This document shows positions 34,621 to 44,181 of a stretch of DNA of 64,000 bases, in pieces; position 1 is the first letter of the stretch, and every line of letters begins with the position of its first letter. Source of the DNA: Marinilabiliaceae bacterium JC040 (GTDB lineage Bacteria > Bacteroidota > Bacteroidia > Bacteroidales > Marinifilaceae); contig SNAP01000002.1 of the NCBI GenBank assembly GCA_022496785.1, forward strand, positions 124,001-188,000. The letters run 5' to 3'. Both the position numbers and the translations under genes were made by a program. The notes below the pieces were generated by a model. That model did no database searches and was not told where the DNA came from. It saw only the letters and a program-made list of their open reading frames with translations.

Positions 34621-37344
34621 ATGAGTACAAAGTACGTTTACACATTTGGAGATGGTAAGGCTGAAGGAAAAGCTGACATGAAAAACCTTCTTGGAGGTAA
34701 AGGTGCAAACCTTGCTGAAATGAACCTTATTGGTGTTCCTGTTCCTGCAGGTTTTACTATTACAACTGAAGTTTGTACAGAATACAACAAACAAGGTAAA
34801 GACAAAGTAATCGAATTAATCAAAAGCAAAGTTGAAGAAGGTATCAAAGAGACTGAGAAAGCAATGAATGCTAAATTTAATTCTACAGACGGTTCATTCC
34901 CTCTTTTACTTTCTGTTCGTTCTGGAGCTAGAGTTTCTATGCCTGGTATGATGGATACTGTACTTAACTTAGGTATGAATGATGAGACTGTAAAAATCGT
35001 TGCTGAGAAATCAGGTAATGAGAAATTTGCTTATGACTCATACCGTCGTTTCATCCAAATGTATGGTGATGTAGTTATGGGTGTTGAAGCTGATGAGCAT
35101 GAAACTAACCCTTTCGAGGCTGTACTTGATAAAGTTAAACAAGCAAAAGGATATAAATCAGATGCAGAATATACTGTTGAAGATTTAAAAACTATTGTTG
35201 AAGAATTCAAAGCTGTAGTTAAATCTCACGCTGGTGTTGATTTCCCTACTAACCCTTGGGATCAATTATGGGGTGCTATCTGCGCTGTATTTGATTCTTG
35301 GAACACTGAAAGAGCTATCCTTTACAGAAGAATGGAACAAATTCCTTTCGAATGGGGTACTGCTGTTAATGTTCAAGCTATGGTATATGGTAACATGGGT
35401 GATACTTCTGCTACAGGAGTTTGTTTCTCTCGTGATGCTGCTAATGGAGATGATTTCTTCAATGGTGAGTACCTTATCAATGCTCAAGGTGAAGACGTTG
35501 TTGCTGGTGTTCGTACTCCACAACAAATTACTGTTAGAGGTTCTAAACAATGGGCTAAAAGAGGTGGTGTTTCTGAAGAAGAAAGAAGTTCTAAATTTGC
35601 TTCATTAGAAGAAGCTATGCCAGAAATCTACTCTCAACTTCACGAAGTTCAACAAAAACTTGAAGATCATTACTGTGACATGCAAGATATGGAATTTACT
35701 ATCCAAGATGGTAAATTATGGATGTTACAAACTCGTAATGGTAAGCGTACAGGTTCTGCTATGGTTAAAATGGCAGTTGATATGCTTAAAGAAGGTATGA
35801 TTGACGAAAAGACTGCTTTATTACGTCTTGAAGCTAACAAACTTGATGAATTACTTCACCCTGTTTTTGATAAAGAAGCTCTTTCTAAAGCTGAATTATT
35901 AACTAAAGGTATGCCTGCTTCTCCAGGTGCTGCTACAGGTAGAATCGTTTTCACTGCTACTACTGCTGAAGAGTGGGCTGAGAAAGGTGAAAAAGTTATC
36001 CTTGTAAGAAGAGAAACTTCTCCTGAAGATCTTAAAGGTATGTACGCTGCTGAAGGTATTCTTACTGAAAGAGGTGGTATGACTTCTCACGCTGCTGTTG
36101 TTGCAAGAGGTATGGGTAAATGTTGTATTTCTTCTGCTGCTGGTATTTCTGTTGCTAACAAAAAACTTATCATTAACGGTGTTGAATTCAACGAAGGTGA
36201 TTCTATCTCTCTTGATGGATCTACTGGTATCGTTTACAATGGTGAAGTTAAAACTGAAAACCCTTCTTTAGATGGTGACTTCGGTAAAGTAATGGATCTT
36301 GCTGAGAAATTCACTAGAATGTCTGTAAGAACTAATGCTGATACTCCAGCTGACGCTGCTGTAGCTCGTAAATTCGGTGCTAAAGGTATTGGTCTTTGTC
36401 GTACAGAGCACATGTTCTTCGAAGGTGATAGAATTTGGGCTATTCGTGAAATGATTCTTGCTGAAAACGTTGAAGGTCGTAAAGAAGCTCTTGCTAAATT
36501 ATTACCTATTCAAAGAGAAGACTTCTACGGTATCCTTAAAGCTATGGACGGACTAGGTGTTAACATCCGTTTATTAGATCCTCCTTTGCATGAGTTTACT
36601 CCTAACGATAGCAAGTCTCAACAAGAAATGTCTGAAAGAACTGGTATTAGCCAAGATATCATTCATACTAAAGTTGCTGCATTACACGAATTCAACCCTA
36701 TGTTAGGTCACAGAGGTTGTCGTCTAGGTAATACTTACCCAGAAATCACTGAAATGCAAGCTAGAGCTATCATTGAAGCTGCTTGTAAGCTTAAATTCGA
36801 AGGTTTTGATCCAAAACCAGAAATTATGGTTCCTCTTATCGGTACTGTTAAAGAGCTTAAACTTCAAAAAGAAATTATCGATGCTACTGCTGAGAAAGTT
36901 TTTGAAGAAAAAGGTTTAAGAGTTGATTACCTTGTTGGTACAATGATTGAAATTCCTCGTGCTGCTTTAACTGCTGACGAAATTGCTGAAGTTGCTGAAT
37001 TCTTCTCTTTCGGTACTAATGACCTTACTCAAATGGGATTTGGTTACTCAAGAGATGATGCTGGTAAATTCTTACCTATCTACATTGAAAAAGGTATCCT
37101 TAAGAACGATCCTTTCCAAATTCTTGATCAAGAAGGTATTGGTCAATTAGTTAGAATGGGTGCTGAAAAAGGTCGTGCTACTCGTCCAGAAATCAAACTT
37201 GGTATCTGTGGTGAGCATGGTGGTGAACCTTCTTCTGTTAAGTTCTGTAATAGTGTTGGTATGAACTATGTTTCATGTTCTCCATTTAGAGTACCTATCG
37301 CTCGTTTAGCTGCTGCTCAAGCTGCTGTAGAACAAGCTAAATAA
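34621..37344 (+). CDS. ppdK: Pyruvate, phosphate dikinase
   Basis: This 907-residue enzyme interconverts pyruvate + ATP + Pi and phosphoenolpyruvate + AMP + PPi in the cytoplasm. Domains: an N-terminal ATP-grasp region (GGKGANLAEM, SVRSGARVSMPGMMDTVLNLG), the central phosphohistidine domain with the catalytic His in GGMTSHAAVVARGMG, and a C-terminal PEP/pyruvate TIM barrel (TEHMFFEGDRI, FGTNDLTQM, GICGEHGG). The length is normal for bacterial PPDK. Codon use stands out from its neighbours: many CGT, GGT, GCT and AAC codons instead of AGA, GGA and AAT, the pattern of a highly expressed gene. It is flanked by its own promoter and a strong terminator. Confidence 0.97.
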   Translation: MSTKYVYTFGDGKAEGKADMKNLLGGKGANLAEMNLIGVPVPAGFTITTEVCTEYNKQGKDKVIELIKSKVEEGIKETEKAMNAKFNSTDGSFPLLLSVRSGARVSMPGMMDTVLNLGMNDETVKIVAEKSGNEKFAYDSYRRFIQMYGDVVMGVEADEHETNPFEAVLDKVKQAKGYKSDAEYTVEDLKTIVEEFKAVVKSHAGVDFPTNPWDQLWGAICAVFDSWNTERAILYRRMEQIPFEWGTAVNVQAMVYGNMGDTSATGVCFSRDAANGDDFFNGEYLINAQGEDVVAGVRTPQQITVRGSKQWAKRGGVSEEERSSKFASLEEAMPEIYSQLHEVQQKLEDHYCDMQDMEFTIQDGKLWMLQTRNGKRTGSAMVKMAVDMLKEGMIDEKTALLRLEANKLDELLHPVFDKEALSKAELLTKGMPASPGAATGRIVFTATTAEEWAEKGEKVILVRRETSPEDLKGMYAAEGILTERGGMTSHAAVVARGMGKCCISSAAGISVANKKLIINGVEFNEGDSISLDGSTGIVYNGEVKTENPSLDGDFGKVMDLAEKFTRMSVRTNADTPADAAVARKFGAKGIGLCRTEHMFFEGDRIWAIREMILAENVEGRKEALAKLLPIQREDFYGILKAMDGLGVNIRLLDPPLHEFTPNDSKSQQEMSERTGISQDIIHTKVAALHEFNPMLGHRGCRLGNTYPEITEMQARAIIEAACKLKFEGFDPKPEIMVPLIGTVKELKLQKEIIDATAEKVFEEKGLRVDYLVGTMIEIPRAALTADEIAEVAEFFSFGTNDLTQMGFGYSRDDAGKFLPIYIEKGILKNDPFQILDQEGIGQLVRMGAEKGRATRPEIKLGICGEHGGEPSSVKFCNSVGMNYVSCSPFRVPIARLAAAQAAVEQAK

Positions 37345-37370
37345 TTTTAGAATTATTTAAACTAATATAT

Positions 37371-37404
37371 AAACGAGATTGTTTAATTACAATCTCGTTT
37401 TTTT
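37371..37404 (+). terminator. Intrinsic terminator of ppdK
   Basis: A perfect 12-bp stem (AAACGAGATTGT / ACAATCTCGTTT) with a 6-nt loop is followed by TTTT. It lies 27 nt after the stop. Confidence 0.9.
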
Positions 37405-37497
37405 ATACTCTTTTGTCAAATAGCAATAGTAGTATGAATTTATATATACTAGCTATAAAAGCATCATATATATTTAGAACTCAGATACCTTTTCAAG

Positions 37498-37534
37498 AAA
37501 AAGGCCCTGAAAATTGTTTCCAACTTCCAAGGCC
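37498..37534 (-). terminator. Intrinsic terminator of the first metal-efflux operon
   Basis: On the minus strand GGCC and a G-U-tolerant arm fold back around a GAAA tetraloop to a second GGCC and then TTTTT. It is 31 nt downstream of the stop at 37565. Confidence 0.82.
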
Positions 37535-37564
37535 ATATTAAAATTAAAATATCTATAAAGTATT

Positions 37565-38746
37565 CTACAGATTATACATAAATAAATCTGATTCTATAAT
37601 ATACAAATCCTTCTCTACTTCATATAATTGACTCAAAGAATCATAGTAATAATCAACCTCTACAATATATTCAAGTAAAGATATCTCTTTTGCAAACAAC
37701 GATTTTTCTAACAGTTCTAAACTATTATAATTCTTAATTGCCTTTCTATAACCTTTAAGAGTCTCACGAAGCTTATTTGCTTTCTCATACAAATTATAAA
37801 ACTTAGTATAGTGATTCATTTCTGCATCTTTTAAATATGAATCTGCATACTTAACCTCAGCTCTTGCTGCTTTAACAGTATTCTTATTTTCCCATAAAGG
37901 AATAGAAACACCAAAACTTACTCCTCTCATTGTTTCCTTTGAGAGATGTTCTTCTGTATATCCAATAGAGAATTTCGGCAAAGATAATGCAAGCTTTAAT
38001 TTCACATCTTGCTTAGATAATTCTATATTTCTTTCTAGGTATTTCAATTCAGGACTTAAATTCTTAGTCTTTGAATACCATTTCTTAAAATCTTCAATGA
38101 ATTTTACTAATTTATATCTATCTATATCAAAAGAAATAGAAATTCCACCATTCATCTTCTTCAATAAATTCAATAAAGCTTCCTTCTCCGATTTAATTTT
38201 ACTTACTTTCGATTCCACTCTAGACAAATTTAATTGAACCTTATTATATTCAATTTTATTTATCTCACCTACATCAAACTTCTTTTTATAAATATCTACA
38301 ATACTTAATGCATTCTTTAACCTTACTTCATAGGCTTTATCAAGAAGATTATAATATATCAGATTTATACAAACTTTCTTTGAAGCCAAAAGAACATTCA
38401 ATCTAGAAATTTCATATTCTTGCTTTGCATTTTCAACTCTTAATTCCGATTTCCTCGATCTATACATATACGTAGTAGGAAAATCAATTGCCTGACTAAC
38501 ACCATAAGAAGTCTTTTCTTCTGATATCTCTTTATCTCCCCAATTATAACCAACACTAACAGTAGGATTTGAAAGGAACTTACCAGTGTTTGCTTTATAT
38601 GTATTTGCTTCTAGCTTAGTCTTCAAAGCCTTTAAGCTTGTATTATTCTTCTCTATATTTTTTAATACATCATCAATACTTTTTTGTGCTGATACAGATA
38701 AATTCAATATAAAAAGAATAAAAACAAATAATATTTCTCTTTTCAT
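37565..38746 (-). CDS. TolC/CzcC-type outer-membrane efflux protein
   Basis: This 393-residue protein has a signal peptide (cleavage after about residue 20, SVSAQ) and a repeated helical hairpin structure typical of outer-membrane efflux proteins (FLSNPTVSVGYNWG, later ALSLPKFSIGYTEEHLS). The two halves are roughly alike, as expected. It should form the outer-membrane channel of the tripartite pump with the RND protein encoded 1 nt upstream and the adaptor before it. It is the last gene of the operon. The metal is not readable from this subunit. Confidence 0.85.
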   Translation of the reverse strand: MKREILFVFILFILNLSVSAQKSIDDVLKNIEKNNTSLKALKTKLEANTYKANTGKFLSNPTVSVGYNWGDKEISEEKTSYGVSQAIDFPTTYMYRSRKSELRVENAKQEYEISRLNVLLASKKVCINLIYYNLLDKAYEVRLKNALSIVDIYKKKFDVGEINKIEYNKVQLNLSRVESKVSKIKSEKEALLNLLKKMNGGISISFDIDRYKLVKFIEDFKKWYSKTKNLSPELKYLERNIELSKQDVKLKLALSLPKFSIGYTEEHLSKETMRGVSFGVSIPLWENKNTVKAARAEVKYADSYLKDAEMNHYTKFYNLYEKANKLRETLKGYRKAIKNYNSLELLEKSLFAKEISLLEYIVEVDYYYDSLSQLYEVEKDLYIIESDLFMYNL

Positions 38747-38747
38747 C

Positions 38748-41700
38748 TTATTTTGTTTTTCTATTTATAAACCAATCATACACCAATGGTACGACATAAA
38801 TATTTAGCAATGTTGATGTTATTAAACCTCCTAACACAACAACAGCCATTGGACTCTGAATTTCATTTCCAGATTTATCTCCATTAAAGATCATCGGTAT
38901 CAATGCTAAACCAGAAGTTAAAGCCGTCATTATTATAGGGTTCAATCTATCAATAGAACCATGTAAAATAAGATCTTTACGTGTCTCTCCTGCTTCAAGT
39001 AAATGTTGATATTTAGAAATTAATAAAATACCATTTCGGGTTGCAATACCAAATAAAGTAATAAAACCAATTATAGCTGGAATACTTATAACTGCAGAAT
39101 CAATCCATACAGCAAATATACCACCTATTAAAGCTAAAGGTAAATTCAGTAAGATTATGGCTGATAAAGATAAATTCTTAAACTCTCCATATAATAATAA
39201 TAAGATTATAAATATTGCCATTATAGATGTAATAGATAAAATTCTATTTGCCTCTTGTGAACTTTTAAATTGACCTCCATATTCCAATCTATATCCTGCA
39301 GGTAATTTAATACTGCTATCAACTTTCTTTTGAATGTCTCTTACTACACTATTCAAATCTCTACCAGCAACATTAGCAGAAACAACAATCTTTCGTTGTA
39401 CATTCTCTCTTGAAATCTTATTAGGTCCTCCTGCTGAAACAAAATCTGCAACTTTTGATAAAGCTATCTTTTTACCACTATCAGTACTTATTAAAGCAGA
39501 TTTTAAACTCTCAATATTCTGAGTATAATCTTTATTCAATCGAACTACTATATCGAAACTTCTTTGTCCTTCATACATATCAGCAATCTTAGAACCTGAA
39601 AAAGCTAATTCAATAAATTTATTAAACTCCTCCATAGAAATACCATATTTTGCTAACATATTTCTATTTGCCCTTATTTGCAATTGAGGAACTTCTACTT
39701 GTTGTTCAACAGCTAAATCCACTAAACCAGGAATTCCTGAAATACTACTCTTAATCTTATTGGCATAAATAAACATCTCTGATAAATCTGTTCCAAATAG
39801 TTTCATAGCAATACTTGCTCTTGTACCTGAAATCATATGATCTATTCTATGCCCCAAAGGTTGACCAACTGTTGTTACTACTCCAGGAATCTTAACAAGT
39901 TTTTCTCTCACTTCGTGAAGAAATTTCTCTGCAGATCTATCTTTTAATTCATAATTGACATCTAATTCGGCACTATTTGTAGATTGTGAATGCTCATCTA
40001 GTTCTCCTCTACCAGTTCGTCTTGTTGTCCCTGTAACTTCAGGTATAGACATCAATAGCTTCTCTGTTAAAAGTCCCAATTTATTACTCTCATCTAAAGA
40101 TATTCCTGGTTTTGCTACTACCCTAATAGTTAAAGATCCTTCATTAAATTTAGGTAAGAAACTACTACCCATATTAAAGAAAGTAATTACAGCTATCACA
40201 AATAAAGTAAGAACAGGTAATAATATCATCTTCTTATTTGTTAAAGCCCACTCTAAAGTATGTTTATACCAAGAAGATAATTTTCTACTTATCCAACTAT
40301 CTTTTTCATTTTTATCAAGATATTTTTCATCAGAAAAGAATATTTTACACAATAATGGTGTTATTGTCATTGCAACAATAAGCGACATAAATAGAGATAT
40401 AATATAAGCAATACCAAGAGGTTTTAGCATTCTACCTTCCATACCTCCTAAGAAAAATAATGGAATAAAAGATACTATTATTATGAATGTTGCATTTATA
40501 ATTGATGCTCTAATTTCTTTAGAACCTTCAAAAACAACATCAAAAGACGATCTTCTCTCTCCTTTAGGTAATTTATGATTCTGTCTCAAACGTTTATACA
40601 CATTCTCAACATCAATAATAGCATCATCTACTAAAGAACCAATCGCAATACACATACCACCCAAAGTCATGGTATTTATATTCATACCTAACAAATCAAG
40701 AACAATAACAGTTCCTAATAATGATAAAGGAATTGCAAGAATAGATATCACTGTAGTTCTAAAACTTCCAAGGAATAAAAACAGAATAATAATAACAAAA
40801 ATAGCACCCTCAATAAGAGATCTTCCAACATTATTCACAGAAGCATCAATAAAGTCTGCTTGTCTGAAAATATGAGTATCCATCTTAACATCTGATGGTA
40901 ACGATTTTCTTATAGATTCAAGATTTTGCTCTATCTTTTCTGTTACCTCTAGAGTATTTATATTTGGTTGCTTTGAAACTGACATAATTATAGCAGGCTT
41001 ACCATTTTTATAACCATATCCATATTTCACTGCACTTCCTACTTTAACTTCAGCAACATCAGATAATACAACAGGATTTCCGTTATGCTTCTTAATTAAA
41101 GTTTGACCTAATTCCTCAAGATTTGTTGTCCTTGCAATTCCTCTTACAACATATTCATTTCCATATTCACGAACAACACCACCTTCTGAATTATCACTAA
41201 AAGTCTTACCTATATTCTCAAGATCAAATATTGAAACTCCATACTGATTCATCTTTATTGGATCTGCTAATATCTGAAATTGCTTCAAATCACCACCAAT
41301 AATAGTCACTTGAGATACACCTCCTGTTGCTAATATTGCAGGCTTAACAATCCAATCCGCAAGAGTTCTTAACTTCATCATTGAAGTTGTATCTGCCTGT
41401 AATCCAACAAACAGAATCTCTCCCATTACGGAAGATTGAGGTGCCATCACTGGAACAATATCAGAAGGAATCTTTTCTGCTATAGTAGCTAATTTTTCAC
41501 TTACAACCTGTCTAGCTTTATAAATATCCATTCCCCATTCGAACTCTGTCCAAACAAAAGAATATCCTTGCATAGATGCCGATCTAACTCTCCTAACATT
41601 TGTTGCTCCATTTACAGCAGTTTCTATTGGAAAAGTCACCAACCTTTCAACTTCTTCTGTTGCCATTCCATGAGCATCAGTCATAATTACAACTGTAGGA

Positions 41701-41831
41701 GCTGTAAGATCTGGAAAAACATCCACATCCATTTTTTGTGAGGTATATACCCCACCTACAATTAATACTACTGCCCCTAAAAGAACAAATAATTTATTCT
41801 TTAGAGAAAATTTAATTATATGATTTAACAT
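38748..41831 (-). CDS. Heavy-metal-efflux RND permease (CzcA/CusA family)
   Basis: This 1027-residue inner-membrane pump has helices near 15-33, a cluster at about 335-500 and another at about 850-1020. The motif VFPDLTAPTVVIMTDAHGM near the start and IAIGSLVDDAIIDVENVYKRLR in the fourth helix region are those of the HME-RND branch. The latter holds the DD pair of the proton relay. It exports divalent or monovalent metal ions using the proton gradient. It lies 12 nt downstream of the His-rich adaptor. It is more like CzcA/CnrA in length than the second pump of the window. Zinc, cobalt or nickel are candidates, since no methionine-rich copper ladder was recognised. Confidence 0.9.
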   Translation of the reverse strand: MLNHIIKFSLKNKLFVLLGAVVLIVGGVYTSQKMDVDVFPDLTAPTVVIMTDAHGMATEEVERLVTFPIETAVNGATNVRRVRSASMQGYSFVWTEFEWGMDIYKARQVVSEKLATIAEKIPSDIVPVMAPQSSVMGEILFVGLQADTTSMMKLRTLADWIVKPAILATGGVSQVTIIGGDLKQFQILADPIKMNQYGVSIFDLENIGKTFSDNSEGGVVREYGNEYVVRGIARTTNLEELGQTLIKKHNGNPVVLSDVAEVKVGSAVKYGYGYKNGKPAIIMSVSKQPNINTLEVTEKIEQNLESIRKSLPSDVKMDTHIFRQADFIDASVNNVGRSLIEGAIFVIIILFLFLGSFRTTVISILAIPLSLLGTVIVLDLLGMNINTMTLGGMCIAIGSLVDDAIIDVENVYKRLRQNHKLPKGERRSSFDVVFEGSKEIRASIINATFIIIVSFIPLFFLGGMEGRMLKPLGIAYIISLFMSLIVAMTITPLLCKIFFSDEKYLDKNEKDSWISRKLSSWYKHTLEWALTNKKMILLPVLTLFVIAVITFFNMGSSFLPKFNEGSLTIRVVAKPGISLDESNKLGLLTEKLLMSIPEVTGTTRRTGRGELDEHSQSTNSAELDVNYELKDRSAEKFLHEVREKLVKIPGVVTTVGQPLGHRIDHMISGTRASIAMKLFGTDLSEMFIYANKIKSSISGIPGLVDLAVEQQVEVPQLQIRANRNMLAKYGISMEEFNKFIELAFSGSKIADMYEGQRSFDIVVRLNKDYTQNIESLKSALISTDSGKKIALSKVADFVSAGGPNKISRENVQRKIVVSANVAGRDLNSVVRDIQKKVDSSIKLPAGYRLEYGGQFKSSQEANRILSITSIMAIFIILLLLYGEFKNLSLSAIILLNLPLALIGGIFAVWIDSAVISIPAIIGFITLFGIATRNGILLISKYQHLLEAGETRKDLILHGSIDRLNPIIMTALTSGLALIPMIFNGDKSGNEIQSPMAVVVLGGLITSTLLNIYVVPLVYDWFINRKTK

Positions 41832-41843
41832 GATACTTACTTT

Positions 41844-43544
41844 TTAGTGTACATGACCAGCATGAGGATCTACTGCTCCAGATGACTGAGTTAATTTTAT
41901 TAATACTGCTCCTTTAGTAGCAAGTCGTTCACCAACTTCTATACCTTTTAGAATCTGAGACGATTTACCATCATTACTTCCTACTTCAACCAATCTTTTC
42001 TCAAACAACTCAGGAGTCTTTTGTATATAAACAAAGAATCTACCCATTTCTTCTACTAATGCGGTATTAGGCACAACAATTCCTAAATTTGAAGATTCAG
42101 TTTTAATATATAAATTCACATAAGTACCAGGAATCAAATCAAGAGAATTATCTATCTTATACAAAACTGATAATAAAGGACTACCTTCTTCAACGGCATT
42201 TGCTACAGATATTAACTTACCATTTAAATCTTTTACAGAATATGTTTTCCCATCCTGTATAGAAACATTAGCACCAACAATATTTCTTAATGCACTATAA
42301 TATCTTGTTTGAACTTCTGCTTTTAAATAAAGACTATTATTCTCAGATATAATCATAACAGGATCTCCAGCCTTAACATATTGACCACTAGAAACTGCTA
42401 AATGCTTGATATATCCATTCATTGAAGAACGAACTTTTTGTCCCTTTCCAGAATAATTCTTTTTCAGGTTTTTATAGGTAGCTTCAATTTTCTTAAATAC
42501 AGCTTTAGATTTTAAATACTCACTTTCTGAAACAATCTTATCTTTTACCAATTTAGTCTTTCTTTCAAAATCAGCTTTAGCTTCTACATATTCTGCTAAC
42601 ACTTGTTGGTATTTAGTATTCAAATCATCATCCAATCCACCATTAGATTCTATTCTAAATAAAGATTGATTTCTTTTGACTTTCATTCCTTTAACAATGT
42701 CATTCTTTGAAAATACTACTATACCACTCGATTTTGCAGAGACTATTCTTTCTCCTTTTTGAGTAGAAGAAACTCTTGCAACAGTTTTTATTATTCTTCC
42801 AAAAGGAACTGCCTTAACAAGTTCTGTTCTAAAATCTATCATCCAACTTTTCTCTTTTGTAAAAGGAGCTGGATTACTTGTGTGAATCTGATGTTCCCCT
42901 GCTTCATGATGTGCAGTATGTTCATCAGAATATACTTGAATATGAGAAATCTCCAATTCCGAAAATTTATTATCATATTCTACATTTACAATTAATTTAG
43001 CATGACCAATATTCTTAGGTTCTATAACAAATTTATAAATCCCTGGATGATTTGGTCTATTTAATATTTGCTTATATTCTTTACCTTCAACTAAAAGCTT
43101 AGCAACAACTTTCCCCTTCTTTAAAGGTTTAAAGTCAGCCAAGTTTGTTAAATGAGCAAGAATAACAGATTTATTACCTTTCACAAAAGGATCCATTTCA
43201 GCATATAATTCAAAATCTTCATTATAAGCACTCAAATTTAATTTTGCATCATGCACATGAGCACCTCCTTCATGTGAATCATGATTGTGACCTTCATGTG
43301 CTTCTTCTCCATGATTATGCGATTCGTGATCATGACCATCGTGATCGTGCCCTTCATGAGACTCATGCTCATGAGATTCATGGTTATGCTCTGTACAATC
43401 ATGATCATGTCCATGATTGTGTTCATGCTCTTCCTCTTTTTGTACTGTATTAGTTTGTTTTTTAGATTTCGAATCCCCACAACTCATCATTATAGAGGAT
43501 AAAATAACTGATAAAGCTATCAGTAAATAATAACTACGTTTCAT
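41844..43544 (-). CDS. RND adaptor (CzcB-like membrane fusion lipoprotein) with a histidine-rich N-terminal region
   Basis: This 566-residue protein has a lipobox at C22 (SIMMSC-GDSK). Residues 40-98 hold 22 histidines in H-x-H and H-E/D-H patterns, and the C-terminus again reads DPHAGHVH. The HlyD-type core follows (barrel-sandwich hybrid near residue 270, VVSAKSSGIVVFSKNDIVKGMKV; then a helical hairpin and a beta-barrel with VKAGDPVMII). It links the RND pump to the outer-membrane channel. The His-rich arm probably binds zinc, nickel or cobalt in the periplasm. It is the second gene of the operon, about 107 nt after the small Cys/His protein. Confidence 0.9.
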   Translation of the reverse strand: MKRSYYLLIALSVILSSIMMSCGDSKSKKQTNTVQKEEEHEHNHGHDHDCTEHNHESHEHESHEGHDHDGHDHESHNHGEEAHEGHNHDSHEGGAHVHDAKLNLSAYNEDFELYAEMDPFVKGNKSVILAHLTNLADFKPLKKGKVVAKLLVEGKEYKQILNRPNHPGIYKFVIEPKNIGHAKLIVNVEYDNKFSELEISHIQVYSDEHTAHHEAGEHQIHTSNPAPFTKEKSWMIDFRTELVKAVPFGRIIKTVARVSSTQKGERIVSAKSSGIVVFSKNDIVKGMKVKRNQSLFRIESNGGLDDDLNTKYQQVLAEYVEAKADFERKTKLVKDKIVSESEYLKSKAVFKKIEATYKNLKKNYSGKGQKVRSSMNGYIKHLAVSSGQYVKAGDPVMIISENNSLYLKAEVQTRYYSALRNIVGANVSIQDGKTYSVKDLNGKLISVANAVEEGSPLLSVLYKIDNSLDLIPGTYVNLYIKTESSNLGIVVPNTALVEEMGRFFVYIQKTPELFEKRLVEVGSNDGKSSQILKGIEVGERLATKGAVLIKLTQSSGAVDPHAGHVH

Positions 43545-43618
43545 TCTTATATAAAAATTATTAATTCATAACTCATGTATCCACCTCATAAAGACATAGA
43601 TACAACAATAATAAATAC

Positions 43619-43639
43619 GTGACAATATCAAAATGTCAC
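43619..43639. repeat. Inverted repeat GTGACA-N9-TGTCAC before the adaptor gene
   Basis: Perfect 6-bp arms lie between the small Cys/His protein and the adaptor. It may be a regulator site or an RNA hairpin that sets the ratio of the two proteins. It is 75 nt upstream of the adaptor ATG. Confidence 0.45.
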
Positions 43640-43651
43640 AAAAAATATGAA

Positions 43652-44080
43652 TTAAATAAAAGAAGGAGAACGTACAGAAATACTACGTGATGAAAACATA
43701 TAGTGATAGGTCTGTAAGAGATCACCATATTTTCTTCTTATATCCTTACTTATTGAAAGTATCGATTTAAAAGAATCTAGAACCCTAGATGTTAATAATA
43801 TGTCATTAAATAAATCACATACTATAATCTTCTGCATTTTAAATATAGAAGGGAGAAGATAATTACTCAAAGGACATTCCCCATCTTCCACAGAATGTTT
43901 TCCATTACAATTAGTCGGATCGTGATGACAGACATCTCCTAATGAGTGTGAAGTATTAGAATTCGAAATAGCACTTATCTCTATCATTACACCATACTGA
44001 TGAACATGAGGAATAACAGAATGTACTATCAGTATTAAACCGACAAGTACACATATACTATTTCGAATTCTTAATCTCAT
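43652..44080 (-). CDS. Small exported Cys/His-containing protein leading the efflux operon
   Basis: This 142-residue protein has an uncleaved or cleaved N-terminal hydrophobic segment (about 8-25, VLVGLILIVHSVIPHVH) and then a short region with a DVCHHDPTNCNGKH and ECPL pattern, which could bind a metal. I recognise the DUF6769-like type that often precedes metal-efflux operons in Bacteroidota, but I cannot assign a tested function. A periplasmic metal sensor or carrier is the guess. It is the first gene of the unit, behind a -7 element at 44105-44112. Confidence 0.7.
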   Translation of the reverse strand: MRLRIRNSICVLVGLILIVHSVIPHVHQYGVMIEISAISNSNTSHSLGDVCHHDPTNCNGKHSVEDGECPLSNYLLPSIFKMQKIIVCDLFNDILLTSRVLDSFKSILSISKDIRRKYGDLLQTYHYMFSSRSISVRSPSFI

Positions 44081-44104
44081 TTATTCATTTATCTATTTGA
44101 ATTT

Positions 44105-44112
44105 CAAAACTA
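44105..44112 (-). promoter_or_regulatory. -7 promoter element (TAGTTTTG) of the His-rich efflux operon
   Basis: Exact TAnnTTTG match on the minus strand, 25 nt before the first ATG. A palindrome lies just upstream at 44122-44131. Confidence 0.5.
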
Positions 44113-44121
44113 CAAAAAGAA

Positions 44122-44131
44122 TACAATTGTA
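44122..44131. promoter_or_regulatory. TACAATTGTA palindrome, candidate CopY/BlaI-type operator
   Basis: The 10-bp palindrome fits TACAnnTGTA, the operator core known for CopY/BlaI-family repressors, and sits between the -33 and -7 positions of the efflux promoter. No such repressor gene is present in the window, so the link is speculative; AT-rich palindromes of this length also arise by chance. Confidence 0.3.
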
Positions 44132-44181
44132 CAAATTAAAATTCAAGATTATGAACTAAAATAAGAAGAAAAATAACAGAT

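Noticed and set aside
35234-35608. Open frames inside ppdK
   Set aside because: They are alternative-frame readings of a gene with strong codon bias and have no family features.
43238-43502. Open frames on both strands across the His-rich region
   Set aside because: They are shadows produced by the CAT/CAC repeat; they have no signal of their own and lie inside the adaptor gene.
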